Shown here in pieces: positions 17,293 through 26,393 of a stretch of 64,000 nucleotides of DNA. Origin of the DNA: Sphingorhabdus sp. 109. GTDB taxonomy: Bacteria > Pseudomonadota > Alphaproteobacteria > Sphingomonadales > Sphingomonadaceae. The stretch's first letter is position 1; every line of letters begins with the position of its first letter. The notes below the pieces were generated by a model. That model searched no databases and was not told the origin of the DNA. It saw nothing but the letters and a program-made list of their open reading frames with translations. Position numbers and translations under genes: made by a program. The stretch spans positions 3,185,290 to 3,249,289 of the forward strand of contig NZ_LR732707.1 in the NCBI RefSeq assembly GCF_902506555.1, given 5' to 3'.

Positions 17293-17347
17293 ATTGCAAT
17301 CTAGGTTGCGAATCAATACTTATATTGATAAGTTTTAAGTTGCAACT
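17293..17347. promoter_or_regulatory. Candidate HxlR operator palindromes in divergent promoter
   Basis: Between the CC_3452 and HxlR genes lie three small palindromes: ATTGCAAT (17293-17300), an ATCAAT-6-ATTGAT inverted repeat (17312-17329) and the perfect AGTTGCAACT (17338-17347). Two share the core TTGCAA. Dimeric HxlR proteins bind such short dyads next to their own gene; binding here is inferred. Confidence 0.5.
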
Positions 17348-17399
17348 AAAAACGTATATTTTTTTCGCACAGACGAAAAAACTGGGTTAGGAACGATGC

Positions 17400-17939
17400 A
17401 TGGATAAAATCAGAGAAAATCTATCGAGTCTGCCGGGCGACGAATGCAGTCTTCCGGTTTCGCTGGAAGTGATTGGGGAACGCTGGTGCTTCATGATCTT
17501 GCGCGCCGCCCTCAATGGCGTCGGACATTTTGAAGATTTTCTGTGTGAAATCGGCATTGCCCGTAACATATTGGCCAATCGGCTTACCCGGATGGTGGAA
17601 GCGGGAATCATGACCCGTCGTCCCTGTGATCATGACAAGCGAAAAGTCGAATATCGACTGACCGACAAGGGGCAGGATCTGTTGCCGACGATGATTGCGC
17701 TGCGGCAATGGGGCGAAAGATGGGAAACCGGCGTCCAGTCCAATCCGATCTTGTGTGATTCGCGTGACCGGCAACCGATTGCCCAGATCAGCATGCAGGC
17801 CCATGATGGCCGGATATTGCAAATGGAGGACCTGTGCTGGATCGACGAATCGGAGTTTAAGCCGGATGCCGACGGTGCCCGGCGCGACGATATCGTCGTC
17901 CGGAATCTAAAGGATATCGGCGAATCTTCCGCCGCCTGA
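17400..17939 (+). CDS. HxlR-family winged-helix transcriptional regulator
   Basis: This 179-residue protein has the HxlR HTH at about residues 15-105. Seen are the N-terminal Cys (DECSLPVSLEVIGERW), the helix FEDFLCEIGIARNILANRL and the wing RRPCDHDKRKVEYRLTDKG. Some HxlR members sense aldehydes or oxidants through the N-terminal Cys; that Cys is present. The extra C-terminal 70 residues have no recognised domain. The start has TTAGGA eight bases upstream. The likely target is the divergent CC_3452 gene and itself. Confidence 0.87.
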   Translation: MDKIRENLSSLPGDECSLPVSLEVIGERWCFMILRAALNGVGHFEDFLCEIGIARNILANRLTRMVEAGIMTRRPCDHDKRKVEYRLTDKGQDLLPTMIALRQWGERWETGVQSNPILCDSRDRQPIAQISMQAHDGRILQMEDLCWIDESEFKPDADGARRDDIVVRNLKDIGESSAA

Positions 17940-17958
17940 AACGGCTGGCAAGCCGCCC

Positions 17959-18540
17959 CTATTCGGTCGCGTAAATGCTGTTTACCGGACGCGCCATGAC
18001 ACGACGGACCATGGGTTCGAAAAATTCCAGCGGCGCCGTGTCATAATTGGCATCGAAGGCCGTCTGGTCATATTTCGCGCAAAATTCCGCACAATCCTCG
18101 AAATGTTCGTGACCGCGAAACTGTTCGCGCATGTCACGATCTTGGCCGAGATAGTGGAAGAAATAATAGCCCTGGAAAATGCCGTGCTTTTCGGTGATCC
18201 AGTGATTTTTCTCGCTGACAAAAGGTTTCAGGATCGCAGCGGCAATATCGGGATGATTGTAGGTGCCAAGCGTGTCACCGACATCATGCAGCAAGGCCAT
18301 TACGACATATTCTTCGTCCCGGCCATCGCGGTGCGCGCGGGTTGCGGTTTGCAGGCTGTGCTGCATCCGGTCGATCGGGAAACCGCCAAAATCGCCGTCG
18401 AGCAATTTCAAATGGTCGAGCACCCGGTCGGCAACCTTGCTGGCAAAAGGGGCGAAATGCCCGCCGATGATCTGCCAGTCTTCCTGCGTGCCCTCTTCCA
18501 TGGAAGGGAATTTTGCCCGAACTTCGTTGGGACCGCCCAT
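17959..18540 (-). CDS. HD-domain protein (COG4341/PhnZ-like)
   Basis: This 193-residue protein has an HD fold: QHSLQTATRAHRDG followed by VVMALLHDVGDTLGTYNHPD. The arrangement resembles the mixed-valence di-iron oxygenase PhnZ and related predicted HD phosphohydrolases, so it could be either an oxygenase or a hydrolase. No phosphonate genes surround it. The start at 18540 (MGGPNEVRAKF) has an AGGAGAG ribosome site. It is divergent from the histidine kinase gene. Confidence 0.75.
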   Translation of the reverse strand: MGGPNEVRAKFPSMEEGTQEDWQIIGGHFAPFASKVADRVLDHLKLLDGDFGGFPIDRMQHSLQTATRAHRDGRDEEYVVMALLHDVGDTLGTYNHPDIAAAILKPFVSEKNHWITEKHGIFQGYYFFHYLGQDRDMREQFRGHEHFEDCAEFCAKYDQTAFDANYDTAPLEFFEPMVRRVMARPVNSIYATE

Positions 18541-18701
18541 GATACTCTCCTCTTTGCATATTCGGATATCCGGCAGAAGTTTCATGGCCGACAATGCCAA
18601 TATCCTGGCAATATCGTCAGAAGTCTGCCGTTTTCCGACTTATTTGTCCAAATGATAGGCGATTCTTTCCCAAGCGGCAATGCCCCGCTATAGATAAGGT
18701 G

Positions 18702-19934
18702 ATGGCCGTCATGGAAATTCGACCCCAGCCGTTTTTTGGCAACAAGAACCGCGCGTTCTGGAACCTGCAGTCCGCCGGCTGGGCCGGTGCGCTTATCTTG
18801 CGCGCGATCGGCGGGATTTCCAACGGGCTACCGCTGAGCTTTCTGGTGCCGGTGATCATCTCGACCATCACCGGCTATTCGATTTCGCTGCTTTTGTCGG
18901 TGGTTTACAAAAATCTGATCCACCGCCGTCCGATTGTGACCTGGAGCAGTACCGCCGTCATATTGACCATTGCCTCCGCTCTCTACGCCTTCATCGACGC
19001 CTGGGTATTTCTTATCCAGAACCCGACTTCGGAAACGGCCTTCGGGACTCTGTTTCTCGGTTCGCTCTTTCTGGGCATCATGCTGTTGGGGGCCTGGTCG
19101 GCGCTTTATTACGCCATCAATTTCTTCCTGCGGGTCGAGGAACAGAATGACCAGCTGCTGCAACTGGAAGCGCAGGCAACCCGCGCGCAGCTGGCGATGT
19201 TGCGCTATCAGCTCAACCCCCATTTCCTGTTCAACACACTGAACAGTATTTCGACGCTGGTGCTGCTGCGCCAGACCGAACCGGCCAATGCCATGCTCTC
19301 GCGCCTATCCTCTTTCTTGCGCCATACTTTGGTCAATGAAGTCCACAGCCGGGTGACGCTGGCGCAGGAAGTGGAAACCCTGCACCTTTATCTGGATATC
19401 GAGAAAATGCGTTTCGAGGAACGGTTGCGGTCGCATTTCGATATCGATCCGGCCGTGCGCAACGCGCTATTGCCTTCGCTCCTGCTGCAGCCTCTGGTCG
19501 AGAATGCGATCAAATATGCGGTGACACCGCAGGAAGAAGGGGCGGATATTTCGGTCTCGGCCCATCTCGATGGCGACAAGTTGCGGATTACCGTTTCGGA
19601 CACCGGGCCGGGCAAGGCAGGAAATACGAGCGGAAAAGCTGAATCGACCGGCGTAGGACTTGGCAATATTCAGGAGCGATTAAACCAGGCTTATGGAGAA
19701 GGCGCGATATTCGAGACGCGCTCTTCGCCCGGTGAAGGCTTTTCGGTGTTCATTGCCTTGCCATTTGAAACCAGAGAGCAAATTCAGCGGGAAGCGGCAG
19801 ATCATGCCGCCACCGGAGAGCAGTTGAGAAACGAGACTATTTTTGGGGAGCATGCATCCAGTGATGACCATCAGCGGGAGTCGGCAAATGCACGGACGAT
19901 GGCATCATTTCAGCATAAGGATTTAAAAACATGA
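18702..19934 (+). CDS. LytS/YehU-type sensor histidine kinase
   Basis: This 410-residue inner-membrane kinase has four predicted membrane helices at about residues 25-150, a short coiled coil (EEQNDQLLQLEAQATRAQLA), a His_kinase domain with the phospho-acceptor YQLNPHFLFNTLNSISTL, and an HATPase_c domain (LLQPLVENAIKYAV, then DTGPG and GVGLGNIQERL). A 60-residue polar tail follows. The start at 18702 follows AAGGTG. It overlaps the LytTR regulator gene by four bases, so the two are a translationally coupled two-component system. The signal is unknown. Confidence 0.9.
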   Translation: MAVMEIRPQPFFGNKNRAFWNLQSAGWAGALILRAIGGISNGLPLSFLVPVIISTITGYSISLLLSVVYKNLIHRRPIVTWSSTAVILTIASALYAFIDAWVFLIQNPTSETAFGTLFLGSLFLGIMLLGAWSALYYAINFFLRVEEQNDQLLQLEAQATRAQLAMLRYQLNPHFLFNTLNSISTLVLLRQTEPANAMLSRLSSFLRHTLVNEVHSRVTLAQEVETLHLYLDIEKMRFEERLRSHFDIDPAVRNALLPSLLLQPLVENAIKYAVTPQEEGADISVSAHLDGDKLRITVSDTGPGKAGNTSGKAESTGVGLGNIQERLNQAYGEGAIFETRSSPGEGFSVFIALPFETREQIQREAADHAATGEQLRNETIFGEHASSDDHQRESANARTMASFQHKDLKT

Positions 19935-20731
19935 CGATCAGGACAATATTAGTCGATGACGAGAAGCTGGCTATTCAGGGCCTGCAGATCCGGCTCGAAA
20001 AATTTGACGATATCGAGATTGTCGACACCTGTCGCAATGGCCGCGAAGCGATTCGCAAGATCAAGACCCTGAAGCCCGATCTGGTCTTTCTGGATATCCA
20101 GATGCCGGGGTTCGACGGTTTTTCGGTGGTTCAGGGGATTATGGAAATCGAACCGCCCCTGTTCATCTTTGTAACCGCCTATTCCGAACATGCCGTGCGT
20201 GCCTTCGAGGCGGAAGCAATCGACTATCTGGTGAAGCCGGTCGAGGAAGACCGGCTGGCCGATGCGATCGACCGGGTGCGCAAGCGTCTGCTGGAAAAAC
20301 GCGGTGGGGCCGAGCTGGAAAAGCTGAAAAATGTGCTCAGTGAAGTGGCACCCGATGCCATGGCCAATATCGACGAATCGGAGGAGCCTGCGACGGCGAA
20401 TCGCTATGAGAAGCTGATCAATGTCAAAGACCGCGGCCAGATTTTCCGCGTCGATGTCGACACGATCGAACGGATCGACGCCGCTGGCGACTATATGTGC
20501 ATCTATACCGCGGACAACAGCCTGATCCTGCGCGAAACCATGAAGGATCTGGAGAAACGCCTCGACCCGCGTCATTTCCAGCGGGTGCACCGCTCGACGA
20601 TCGTCAACCTGAGTCAGGTCCGGGAAGTGAAGCCGCACACCAATGGCGAATGTTTCCTGATTTTGGGATCGGGCGCACAGGTAAAAGTGTCACGCAGCTA
20701 TCGCGATGTTGTCGCGCGCTTTGTGCACTAA
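19931..20731 (+). CDS. LytTR-family response regulator
   Basis: This 266-residue partner of the LytS-type kinase has a receiver domain (TILVDDEKLAIQGLQ, phospho-Asp in PDLVFLDIQMPGFDG, and FVTAYSEHAVRAF, Lys in DYLVKPVEEDRL) followed by a LytTR DNA-binding domain at about residues 155-262 (RIDAAGDYMCIYTADNSLIL, RFQRVHRSTIVNLSQV region). The first codon overlaps the kinase stop as ATGA. LytTR proteins bind paired direct repeats; I did not find a convincing site in the window. Confidence 0.92.
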   Translation: MTIRTILVDDEKLAIQGLQIRLEKFDDIEIVDTCRNGREAIRKIKTLKPDLVFLDIQMPGFDGFSVVQGIMEIEPPLFIFVTAYSEHAVRAFEAEAIDYLVKPVEEDRLADAIDRVRKRLLEKRGGAELEKLKNVLSEVAPDAMANIDESEEPATANRYEKLINVKDRGQIFRVDVDTIERIDAAGDYMCIYTADNSLILRETMKDLEKRLDPRHFQRVHRSTIVNLSQVREVKPHTNGECFLILGSGAQVKVSRSYRDVVARFVH

Positions 20732-20734
20732 CTG

Positions 20735-21193
20735 TCAATCGCGCCGGCCGCGGAAAAAATCCAGCAGCAACTCGGCCGAGCGCTTGCCCTCTATCCCGGC
20801 GTAAACCTCGGGACGGTGATGGCAGGTCGGGGCGTCGAAGAAGTGTACACCGCTGTCCACCGCTCCGCCCTTGGGATCCTCCGCACCATAATAGAGCCGG
20901 CGCAAACGGGCGTGGGCAATCGCGCCGGCGCACATGGTGCAGGGCTCCAGCGTCACCCACAGATCGCAATCGTCCAGCCGGTCATTGCCGAGAAATCGGG
21001 CCGCCTGCCGAATCGCGACAATCTCCGCATGGGCCGTTGGGTCCTGATCGATGCGGGTACGGTTATGGCCGCGGCCAATGATATGGCCATCCCGGACGAT
21101 CACCGCGCCGACCGGCACTTCGTCGACAGCGACAGCCGCGTGCGCCTGCTCGAGCGCGTCGCCCATGAATGAAGTATATCTTGCTGCCGTCAT
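20735..21193 (-). CDS. tadA: tRNA adenosine(34) deaminase
   Basis: This 152-residue zinc deaminase converts A34 of tRNA-Arg(ACG) to inosine. The zinc site HAEI (DPTAHAEIVAIRQA) and PCTMC (VTLEPCTMCAGAIAHARL) are intact, and the C-terminal segment ELLLDFFRGRR is typical. Several in-frame Mets exist; I choose 21193, while 21166 also gives a full domain. It is convergent with the LytTR gene, with only three bases between stops, and divergent from rpmB. Confidence 0.92.
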   Translation of the reverse strand: MTAARYTSFMGDALEQAHAAVAVDEVPVGAVIVRDGHIIGRGHNRTRIDQDPTAHAEIVAIRQAARFLGNDRLDDCDLWVTLEPCTMCAGAIAHARLRRLYYGAEDPKGGAVDSGVHFFDAPTCHHRPEVYAGIEGKRSAELLLDFFRGRRD

Positions 21194-21275
21194 GCCGGTG
21201 GAGTAGCGCGGAAGCGGTTCGAAGGCTATAGGGAGCCGGAGACGGACCGGTTCGCGCAAAATGGCTCGGACATGC

Positions 21276-21303
21276 TTGACGCATGGCTCGATTATGGTTA
21301 GGT
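21276..21303 (+). promoter_or_regulatory. Possible rpmB promoter
   Basis: TTGACG (21276-21281) is followed after 16 bases by TTAGGT, about 54 bases before the rpmB start. The -35 element is good; the -10 is weak. Confidence 0.4.
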
Positions 21304-21356
21304 GACCGCTCTTTCCCGCTGGGAATCACTCAATAACAAGAAATTGGACTTTTACG

Positions 21357-21647
21357 ATGTCGCGGATTTGCGAACTGACAGGTAAGACTCGGCTGGTAGG
21401 CAATAATGTGTCGCACGCCAAAAACCGGACCAAGAAGACATTTTTGCCCAATCTGCAAAATGTGACTCTTTTGTCTGATACACTGGGCAAGGGCGTGAAA
21501 CTGCGTGTTTCCACCCATGGTCTGCGTTCCGTGGAACATGTTGGCGGCCTCGACAACTGGCTGTTGAAAACCAAGGACGAAAAGTTGAGCCTGCGCGTCA
21601 AACGCATCAAAAAGGAAATCGTGAAAAAGCAGGCCGCCGCCGCTTAA
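21357..21647 (+). CDS. rpmB: Large ribosomal subunit protein bL28
   Basis: This 96-residue protein of the 50S subunit starts [20 protein letters not shown] with [14 protein letters not shown], the standard alphaproteobacterial L28 form, and has the usual Lys/Ala tail. It is monocistronic: a strong terminator follows at 21672-21705, located inside the 3' coding end of the convergent gene. Confidence 0.97.
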   Translation: MSRICELTGKTRLVGNNVSHAKNRTKKTFLPNLQNVTLLSDTLGKGVKLRVSTHGLRSVEHVGGLDNWLLKTKDEKLSLRVKRIKKEIVKKQAAAA

Positions 21648-21651
21648 GCGA

Positions 21652-22737
21652 TCATTCCGATTCGAACGCAGAAAAGCCGGGGCTCGCTCCGGCTTTTTCG
21701 TTTTTCTGCCCGGGCCGGGGCCTTTTTGCGCTGTCTTCGGCATCCAGCAGCCGGAATTTGAACAACAGAGATTCCTGCAGCATATTGAAATTGTCGTCCG
21801 ATGCGAGCCAGACAATCACCCTGTCCCCGTCGCGCGTAACGGCGAGAGCTTCCATATTGTCGACCTTGACCGGTGGTTTCAGCGTCGCGACCGGGATCGA
21901 CGTGGCGACTGTGCCCGGCCGGAAATCGGCCAATCGCGCAATCGACAATATCGCGGAGACCCCGTCGATCGGGGTGAAGCGCCGGTGCAGCATCAATGCT
22001 GTCTTGTCATCCATCAGCACCGCATCGGTCAAGCGGTAGCCCTCGGGGCCCCGATAGCCCATCAGCCGGGCCTTGGTGTCCGCTTCGGACGGGTCTCCGT
22101 CAAAGACCAGCGCCTGGTAGCCGCCACCGGAATAATCCGCGGATTCCGAGAAAACCAGAAAGCGGCCGTTCGGTAAATGGAGCATGGCTTCCGCGCCGCC
22201 ATTGTCGGGCCATTTCTGCATCGCTTTCGGGAAATTCGCCGATTCCTTGCGCGCTAAGGACGGACCGTAGCGCCAGATACTGTGCTGATGTTCGTAACCG
22301 ACCCAGAACTGGCCGGTTGCGGGATCATGCAGGAAGGATTCTGAATCCCAGTTTTTCTTGGCATGTTCGTTGGGCGGTGCGGGGCCGTCGGGCAGGGGGG
22401 CAATGAACGGCCGGACCGCCGCTTGATTGTCCTCGTCCAATGTAAAGCCGACCAGCGTGCCGTTATCGCTCAGCATCAGGAAGCGGTTGTCGGCCAGCGC
22501 CAGCATCGAGGATATGCCGCCGAATTCCTCGTTATCGCTGGTTATTTTCCAGCCGCCGAGAAATTCCAGACGGCCGATCCGGGTGCGGTCTGGGTCCCGG
22601 GCGTCGAGCATGACCGGTTCGAGCGCGATATACTGGCTGTCATTTGCCGGCGGCTCGGGGCCCCGCACATATGTGACCGGGACAAGAAAGAAGAACAGGG
22701 ACAGGCAGGCAAGTACACGCAACATGCATCCGCGCAT
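21652..22737 (-). CDS. Phytase-like / esterase-like beta-propeller protein, exported
   Basis: This 361-residue protein of the esterase-like-activity-of-phytase family (PF13449-type propeller) has an N-terminal signal helix (VLACLSLFFFLVPVTYV). Family features include EFGGISSMLALADNRFLMLS, NWDSESFLHDPATGQFWVGY, NGGAEAMLHLPNGRFLVFSE and KVDNMEALAVTRDG. The acidic pattern is consistent with a calcium-rich propeller, but activity is unproven for most members. The last 20 or so codons contain the rpmB terminator hairpin, and its stop is only four bases from the rpmB stop. Confidence 0.82.
   Translation of the reverse strand: MRGCMLRVLACLSLFFFLVPVTYVRGPEPPANDSQYIALEPVMLDARDPDRTRIGRLEFLGGWKITSDNEEFGGISSMLALADNRFLMLSDNGTLVGFTLDEDNQAAVRPFIAPLPDGPAPPNEHAKKNWDSESFLHDPATGQFWVGYEHQHSIWRYGPSLARKESANFPKAMQKWPDNGGAEAMLHLPNGRFLVFSESADYSGGGYQALVFDGDPSEADTKARLMGYRGPEGYRLTDAVLMDDKTALMLHRRFTPIDGVSAILSIARLADFRPGTVATSIPVATLKPPVKVDNMEALAVTRDGDRVIVWLASDDNFNMLQESLLFKFRLLDAEDSAKRPRPGQKNEKAGASPGFSAFESE
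21672..21705 (+). terminator. rpmB rho-independent terminator
   Basis: A nine-base stem AAAAGCCGG / CCGGCTTTT (21672-21680 and 21689-21697) with an eight-base loop is followed by T-rich TCGTTTTT. It lies within the last codons of the convergent phytase-like gene. Confidence 0.8.
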
Positions 22738-22827
22738 AACCGATAAGCCGATTCAAGCATATTCTATTCTGGACGCTCGTGCGCCTCCTGCGCTAGATGG
22801 CGGGCGATCAGTCAGGAAAGCATATTT

Positions 22828-23535
22828 ATGAAGAAAATCTATCCGGATGCGGCGGCCGCTCTCGAGGGTCTATTATTTGACGGAATGCATCTCTGCGTGG
22901 GCGGCTTTGGCCTGTGCGGGATCCCGGAAAGGCTGATTGACGCGATCCAGGAAGACGGGGTCAAAGATCTCACCATAGCCTCCAACAATGCCGGTATCGA
23001 CAATGAAGGTCTCGGCAAATTGCTGCGTTCGCGCCAGGTGAAGAAGATGATCTCTTCCTATGTCGGCGAAAACAAGGAATTTGAACGGCAATTTCTCTCC
23101 GGCGAACTGGAGGTGGAATTCTGTCCGCAGGGCACGCTGGCCGAACGGTGCCGCTCCGGCGGTGCGGGGATACCCGGATTCTACACCAAGACCGGGGTTG
23201 GCACCCAGGTGGCTGAGGGCAAGGAGCATAAGGAATTCGACGGCGAAACCTATATTCTCGAGCGGGGCATTTTTGCCGACCTCTGCCTGATCAAGGGCTG
23301 GAAGGCGGACAAGGCGGGCAATCTGATTTTCCGCAAGACTGCCCGCAATTTCAACGCGCCAATGGCGACCGCAGGCAAGATCTGCGTCGCCGAGGTCGAG
23401 GAGATTGTCGAAGTGGGCGAGCTGGATCCCGATAGCATCCATCTGCCGGGAATCTATGTGAAACGGCTGATCGATGGATCGCCCTATGACAAGAAGATCG
23501 AATTCCGCATGACCCGGGAGCGCGAAGACGCCTGA
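22828..23535 (+). CDS. 3-oxoacid CoA-transferase, subunit A
   Basis: This 235-residue alpha subunit of a class I CoA-transferase (succinyl-CoA:3-ketoacid type) would move CoA from succinyl-CoA to acetoacetate or a similar acid. The glycine-rich stretch [20 protein letters not shown] and the block [20 protein letters not shown] fit the family. A GGAAAG ribosome site precedes the ATG. The beta subunit gene is not directly next: a lipoprotein gene starting in the TGATG overlap lies between them. Confidence 0.93.
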   Translation: MKKIYPDAAAALEGLLFDGMHLCVGGFGLCGIPERLIDAIQEDGVKDLTIASNNAGIDNEGLGKLLRSRQVKKMISSYVGENKEFERQFLSGELEVEFCPQGTLAERCRSGGAGIPGFYTKTGVGTQVAEGKEHKEFDGETYILERGIFADLCLIKGWKADKAGNLIFRKTARNFNAPMATAGKICVAEVEEIVEVGELDPDSIHLPGIYVKRLIDGSPYDKKIEFRMTREREDA

Positions 23536-24479
23536 TGGCGCAAATCCGCCTGTCTCTGCTGATACTGACAGCCTTGCCGTTGCTCTCCGGTTGCGTGGCC
23601 GCAATATTGCCGCTCGCGGCAATCGGCACCATGGGGAAAGCACAGATCGACCGGACCAAGGCGAAACAGGATCTGGTCGCATCCGGAGCGATTGATCTGG
23701 CGATTCCGGCTGGCTCCGTGACGATCGGGCTCGACGGTGACGAGGCGGTGGAAATGCGGGAGAAAGACGCTGGTTTCGCCGGACAGGGCGGTGCGTTCGA
23801 AATTGCCGGGCTCGATCTCGAGCGAAAATCTGCCGACCGCGATTCTCCGGTAATCCCGACGCCGGGTCTGGACGCGTCCCCTTATGCTGATTTCGCGGCC
23901 CATGCGCTGCAGCAATCGGCCAAACTGGAAGCCGGAGAGGGCGTCGATTCGGTGGTGCTGGTCCCGCGCGTGGATATTTTCGAGCCGGAAACCATCGAAT
24001 GCGAAGGCAAGCCGTTGGCCGTTCTGATTGATCTCGATAGTCCGACGGGCGGTGACCTGATCAAGGCCGACACGCTTTACCGGCAAAATGGTCTGGTCGA
24101 AGCGCTCAGCCGGCTGCATTCGGCCGAGATCAGCGTGATCTGGCTGTCTGATCATCCGGTGGCCGCATCCGGGAGAATCTCTGCCATTCTCAACGAGGCC
24201 GGTCTTTCGCGTTCCGGATCGGATGATTTTCTTTTTCTTGACCGCGGAGGGGATGACCGCAAACAGGTGCGGCGTTGGGATGCCGCGCGCAACTATTGTA
24301 TTGTCGCCATCGCGGGTGACGACCGTGCCGATTTTGACGAACTTTATGACTATTTGCTGGAACCCGACGGCGCGATTGCGCTCAACCATATGTTTGACAA
24401 CGGCTGGTTTCTGACCCCGCCTCCGCTTGTGGAGGCGACCAGGAAGCCGACAGCCAAACCAGATGACAAAGAAGGATAG
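23535..24479 (+). CDS. HAD-like predicted lipoprotein inserted between CoA-transferase subunits
   Basis: This 314-residue protein is not recognised by name. The N-terminus is a signal peptide with lipobox LLSGC at Cys20. Residues about 160-300 look like a HAD-superfamily fold: [11 protein letters not shown] (motif I, D-x-D), VIWLSDHP (motif II Ser), a Lys in DRKQVRRW (motif III) and [10 protein letters not shown] (motif IV). This most resembles the secreted acid-phosphatase branch of HAD. The ATG overlaps the subunit A stop (TGATG), and subunit B starts two bases after the stop, so it is locked in the operon. A periplasmic phosphatase role is inference only. Confidence 0.6.
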   Translation: MAQIRLSLLILTALPLLSGCVAAILPLAAIGTMGKAQIDRTKAKQDLVASGAIDLAIPAGSVTIGLDGDEAVEMREKDAGFAGQGGAFEIAGLDLERKSADRDSPVIPTPGLDASPYADFAAHALQQSAKLEAGEGVDSVVLVPRVDIFEPETIECEGKPLAVLIDLDSPTGGDLIKADTLYRQNGLVEALSRLHSAEISVIWLSDHPVAASGRISAILNEAGLSRSGSDDFLFLDRGGDDRKQVRRWDAARNYCIVAIAGDDRADFDELYDYLLEPDGAIALNHMFDNGWFLTPPPLVEATRKPTAKPDDKEG

Positions 24480-24481
24480 AT

Positions 24482-25123
24482 ATGCCCTGGACTCGCGATG
24501 AAATGGCCGCTCGGGCGGCAAAGGAACTGCATGACGGCTATTATGTGAATCTCGGCATCGGTATTCCCACGCTGGTTGCCAACCATATCCCGCCCGGCGT
24601 GGAAGTCACCTTGCAGAGCGAGAATGGAATGCTGGGCATCGGACCGTTTCCCTATGAGGACGAGATTGATCCCGATCTGATCAACGCCGGCAAGCAGACG
24701 ATCAGCGAGCTGCCATCTTCAAGCTATTTCGGTTCGTCCGACAGCTTTGCCATGATCCGCGGCGGCCATATCGATCTGACGGTATTGGGCGCGATGGAAA
24801 TCGCCGAGAATGGCGATATCGCCAACTGGATGATCCCCGGCAAGATGATCAAGGGCATGGGCGGGGCGATGGATCTGGTCGCGGGCGTGAAGAAGATCAT
24901 CGTCGTGATGGATCATTGTGCCAAGGACGGCAGCCCCAAATTCATTCCGGAATGCACCTTGCCGCTGACCGGTACCAATGTCGTCGACATGATCATTACC
25001 GATCTGTGCGTGTTCCAGCGGCCAGACCATGACAGTCCGTTCCGTCTGATTGAGCTGGCACCGGATGTCAGCGCCGAGGATGTTGCTGCCAAAACCTCTG
25101 CGGCCTATGAACTAGCCCTATAA
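24482..25123 (+). CDS. 3-oxoacid CoA-transferase, subunit B
   Basis: This 213-residue beta subunit carries the catalytic Glu in the family motif ([20 protein letters not shown]). Further family blocks are [40 protein letters not shown], and [19 protein letters not shown]. With subunit A it forms the active transferase. It is third in the operon subunit A, HAD-like lipoprotein, subunit B, and is followed after ten bases by a serine hydrolase gene. Confidence 0.94.
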   Translation: MPWTRDEMAARAAKELHDGYYVNLGIGIPTLVANHIPPGVEVTLQSENGMLGIGPFPYEDEIDPDLINAGKQTISELPSSSYFGSSDSFAMIRGGHIDLTVLGAMEIAENGDIANWMIPGKMIKGMGGAMDLVAGVKKIIVVMDHCAKDGSPKFIPECTLPLTGTNVVDMIITDLCVFQRPDHDSPFRLIELAPDVSAEDVAAKTSAAYELAL

Positions 25124-25133
25124 GATCCGGGCG

Positions 25134-26393
25134 GTGAAAAGATCTCTGGCGCTGCTGTTCGGGCTGGCGGCTCTGCTGCTGGTGAGCTGGAACGGCTATC
25201 GCGCGCTGGTGGAACAGCGCGCGGGTTTCCCGCTACCCCTGCTCGCCCAACAGGTGGCGCAGGAGAAGCTTCCGGTTGCGGCGGACGACTGGCACGGCAA
25301 GATTGATTATCGCGGTCTCGACCGCGACTTTACGGTGCTGGCAGCGCGGCCCGAAATGGCAGGGCTGGCGGTAGCGATTGTCGAAGATGGCGAGCTGCGC
25401 TTTGTCGGAACCTATGGCGTGGTCGACAGGGCAAGCGGCGATCGGGTGATGCCGGATACGGTTTTCCGCTGGGCTTCGGTTTCAAAAGGCGTCGCGGGTG
25501 TGCTTGCGGCCCAATTGGCGGAAGAGGGCGGGCTCAATCTGCAGGCGCCATTGAGCAGCTGGCACTCTTCGCTACGGCTTCCGGGCAATGCTGAAACGCA
25601 GATAAATCTGGCGCAACTGCTCTCCCACCGGACAGGCCTCACGAAAAATGCCTATGACAGCAAGCTGGAGGACGGCGAGGATCCCGGAATGCTTCGCAGG
25701 CAGCTGGTCGATGCCCCTTTGCAATGCGTGCCGGGCAGCTGCCACAGCTACCAGAATATCGCCTTCGACGCGGCGAGCGAAATATTGGGTCAGGCAGCGG
25801 GAACATTATATTCTGATGCGGTGCAAAAGCGTCTGTTCGAACCGCTCGGCATGACAAGCGCGCAATTCGGCATGAGCGGTCTGACCGGCGCGAAAAGCTG
25901 GGCGCGGCCGCATCGCGGTGATCAGGTGCGGACCCTGTCGAAATCCTACTGGCGGGTGCCTGCAGCTGCCGGTGTGAGCAGCAATATTGTCGATATGGCC
26001 CGCTGGATGCGCGCGCAGATGGGCGAGAACAGCGATGTCCTCTCGGGCACAGCGCTGACGCTGGCCCATGCGCCCTTGGTCCGGACGCATCGTGTCTACA
26101 GGGGCGATCTGGCCCGCGCGCTAAAGGATCCGCATTACGGACTTGGCTGGCGCAGTTTTACCTATTCTGACCGGCAGTTGGTCGGGCACAGCGGAGCGGT
26201 AGACGGCTTTCGCTCGACGATGATTTTCGATCCAGCAGCGCGAACGGGCGTGGTTGCAATGTGGAACAGCAGCTGGGGCCGGCCATTCAGCCTGCCGTTC
26301 GCGGTGCTGGACAGTTTCTATGGCCAGTCCGGAAACAGCTGGCTCGATTTGTCGGATTTGCCTGCACCGGATGTTCCGCCGCCCGCGTCCTAG
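25134..26393 (+). CDS. Serine hydrolase, class C beta-lactamase family
   Basis: This 419-residue exported protein begins at GTG and has an N-terminal signal/anchor helix (LALLFGLAALLLVSW). Catalytic SxxK is FRWASVSKGVAG, the YxN element is HSYQNIAFD, and the third motif is VGHSGAVDG, so all three penicillin-binding elements are present. Substrates in this broad family include D-amino peptides and small esters; nothing specifies one here. It continues the CoA-transferase operon (ten-base gap) and overlaps the convergent TIM-barrel gene by four bases. Confidence 0.88.
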   Translation: MKRSLALLFGLAALLLVSWNGYRALVEQRAGFPLPLLAQQVAQEKLPVAADDWHGKIDYRGLDRDFTVLAARPEMAGLAVAIVEDGELRFVGTYGVVDRASGDRVMPDTVFRWASVSKGVAGVLAAQLAEEGGLNLQAPLSSWHSSLRLPGNAETQINLAQLLSHRTGLTKNAYDSKLEDGEDPGMLRRQLVDAPLQCVPGSCHSYQNIAFDAASEILGQAAGTLYSDAVQKRLFEPLGMTSAQFGMSGLTGAKSWARPHRGDQVRTLSKSYWRVPAAAGVSSNIVDMARWMRAQMGENSDVLSGTALTLAHAPLVRTHRVYRGDLARALKDPHYGLGWRSFTYSDRQLVGHSGAVDGFRSTMIFDPAARTGVVAMWNSSWGRPFSLPFAVLDSFYGQSGNSWLDLSDLPAPDVPPPAS

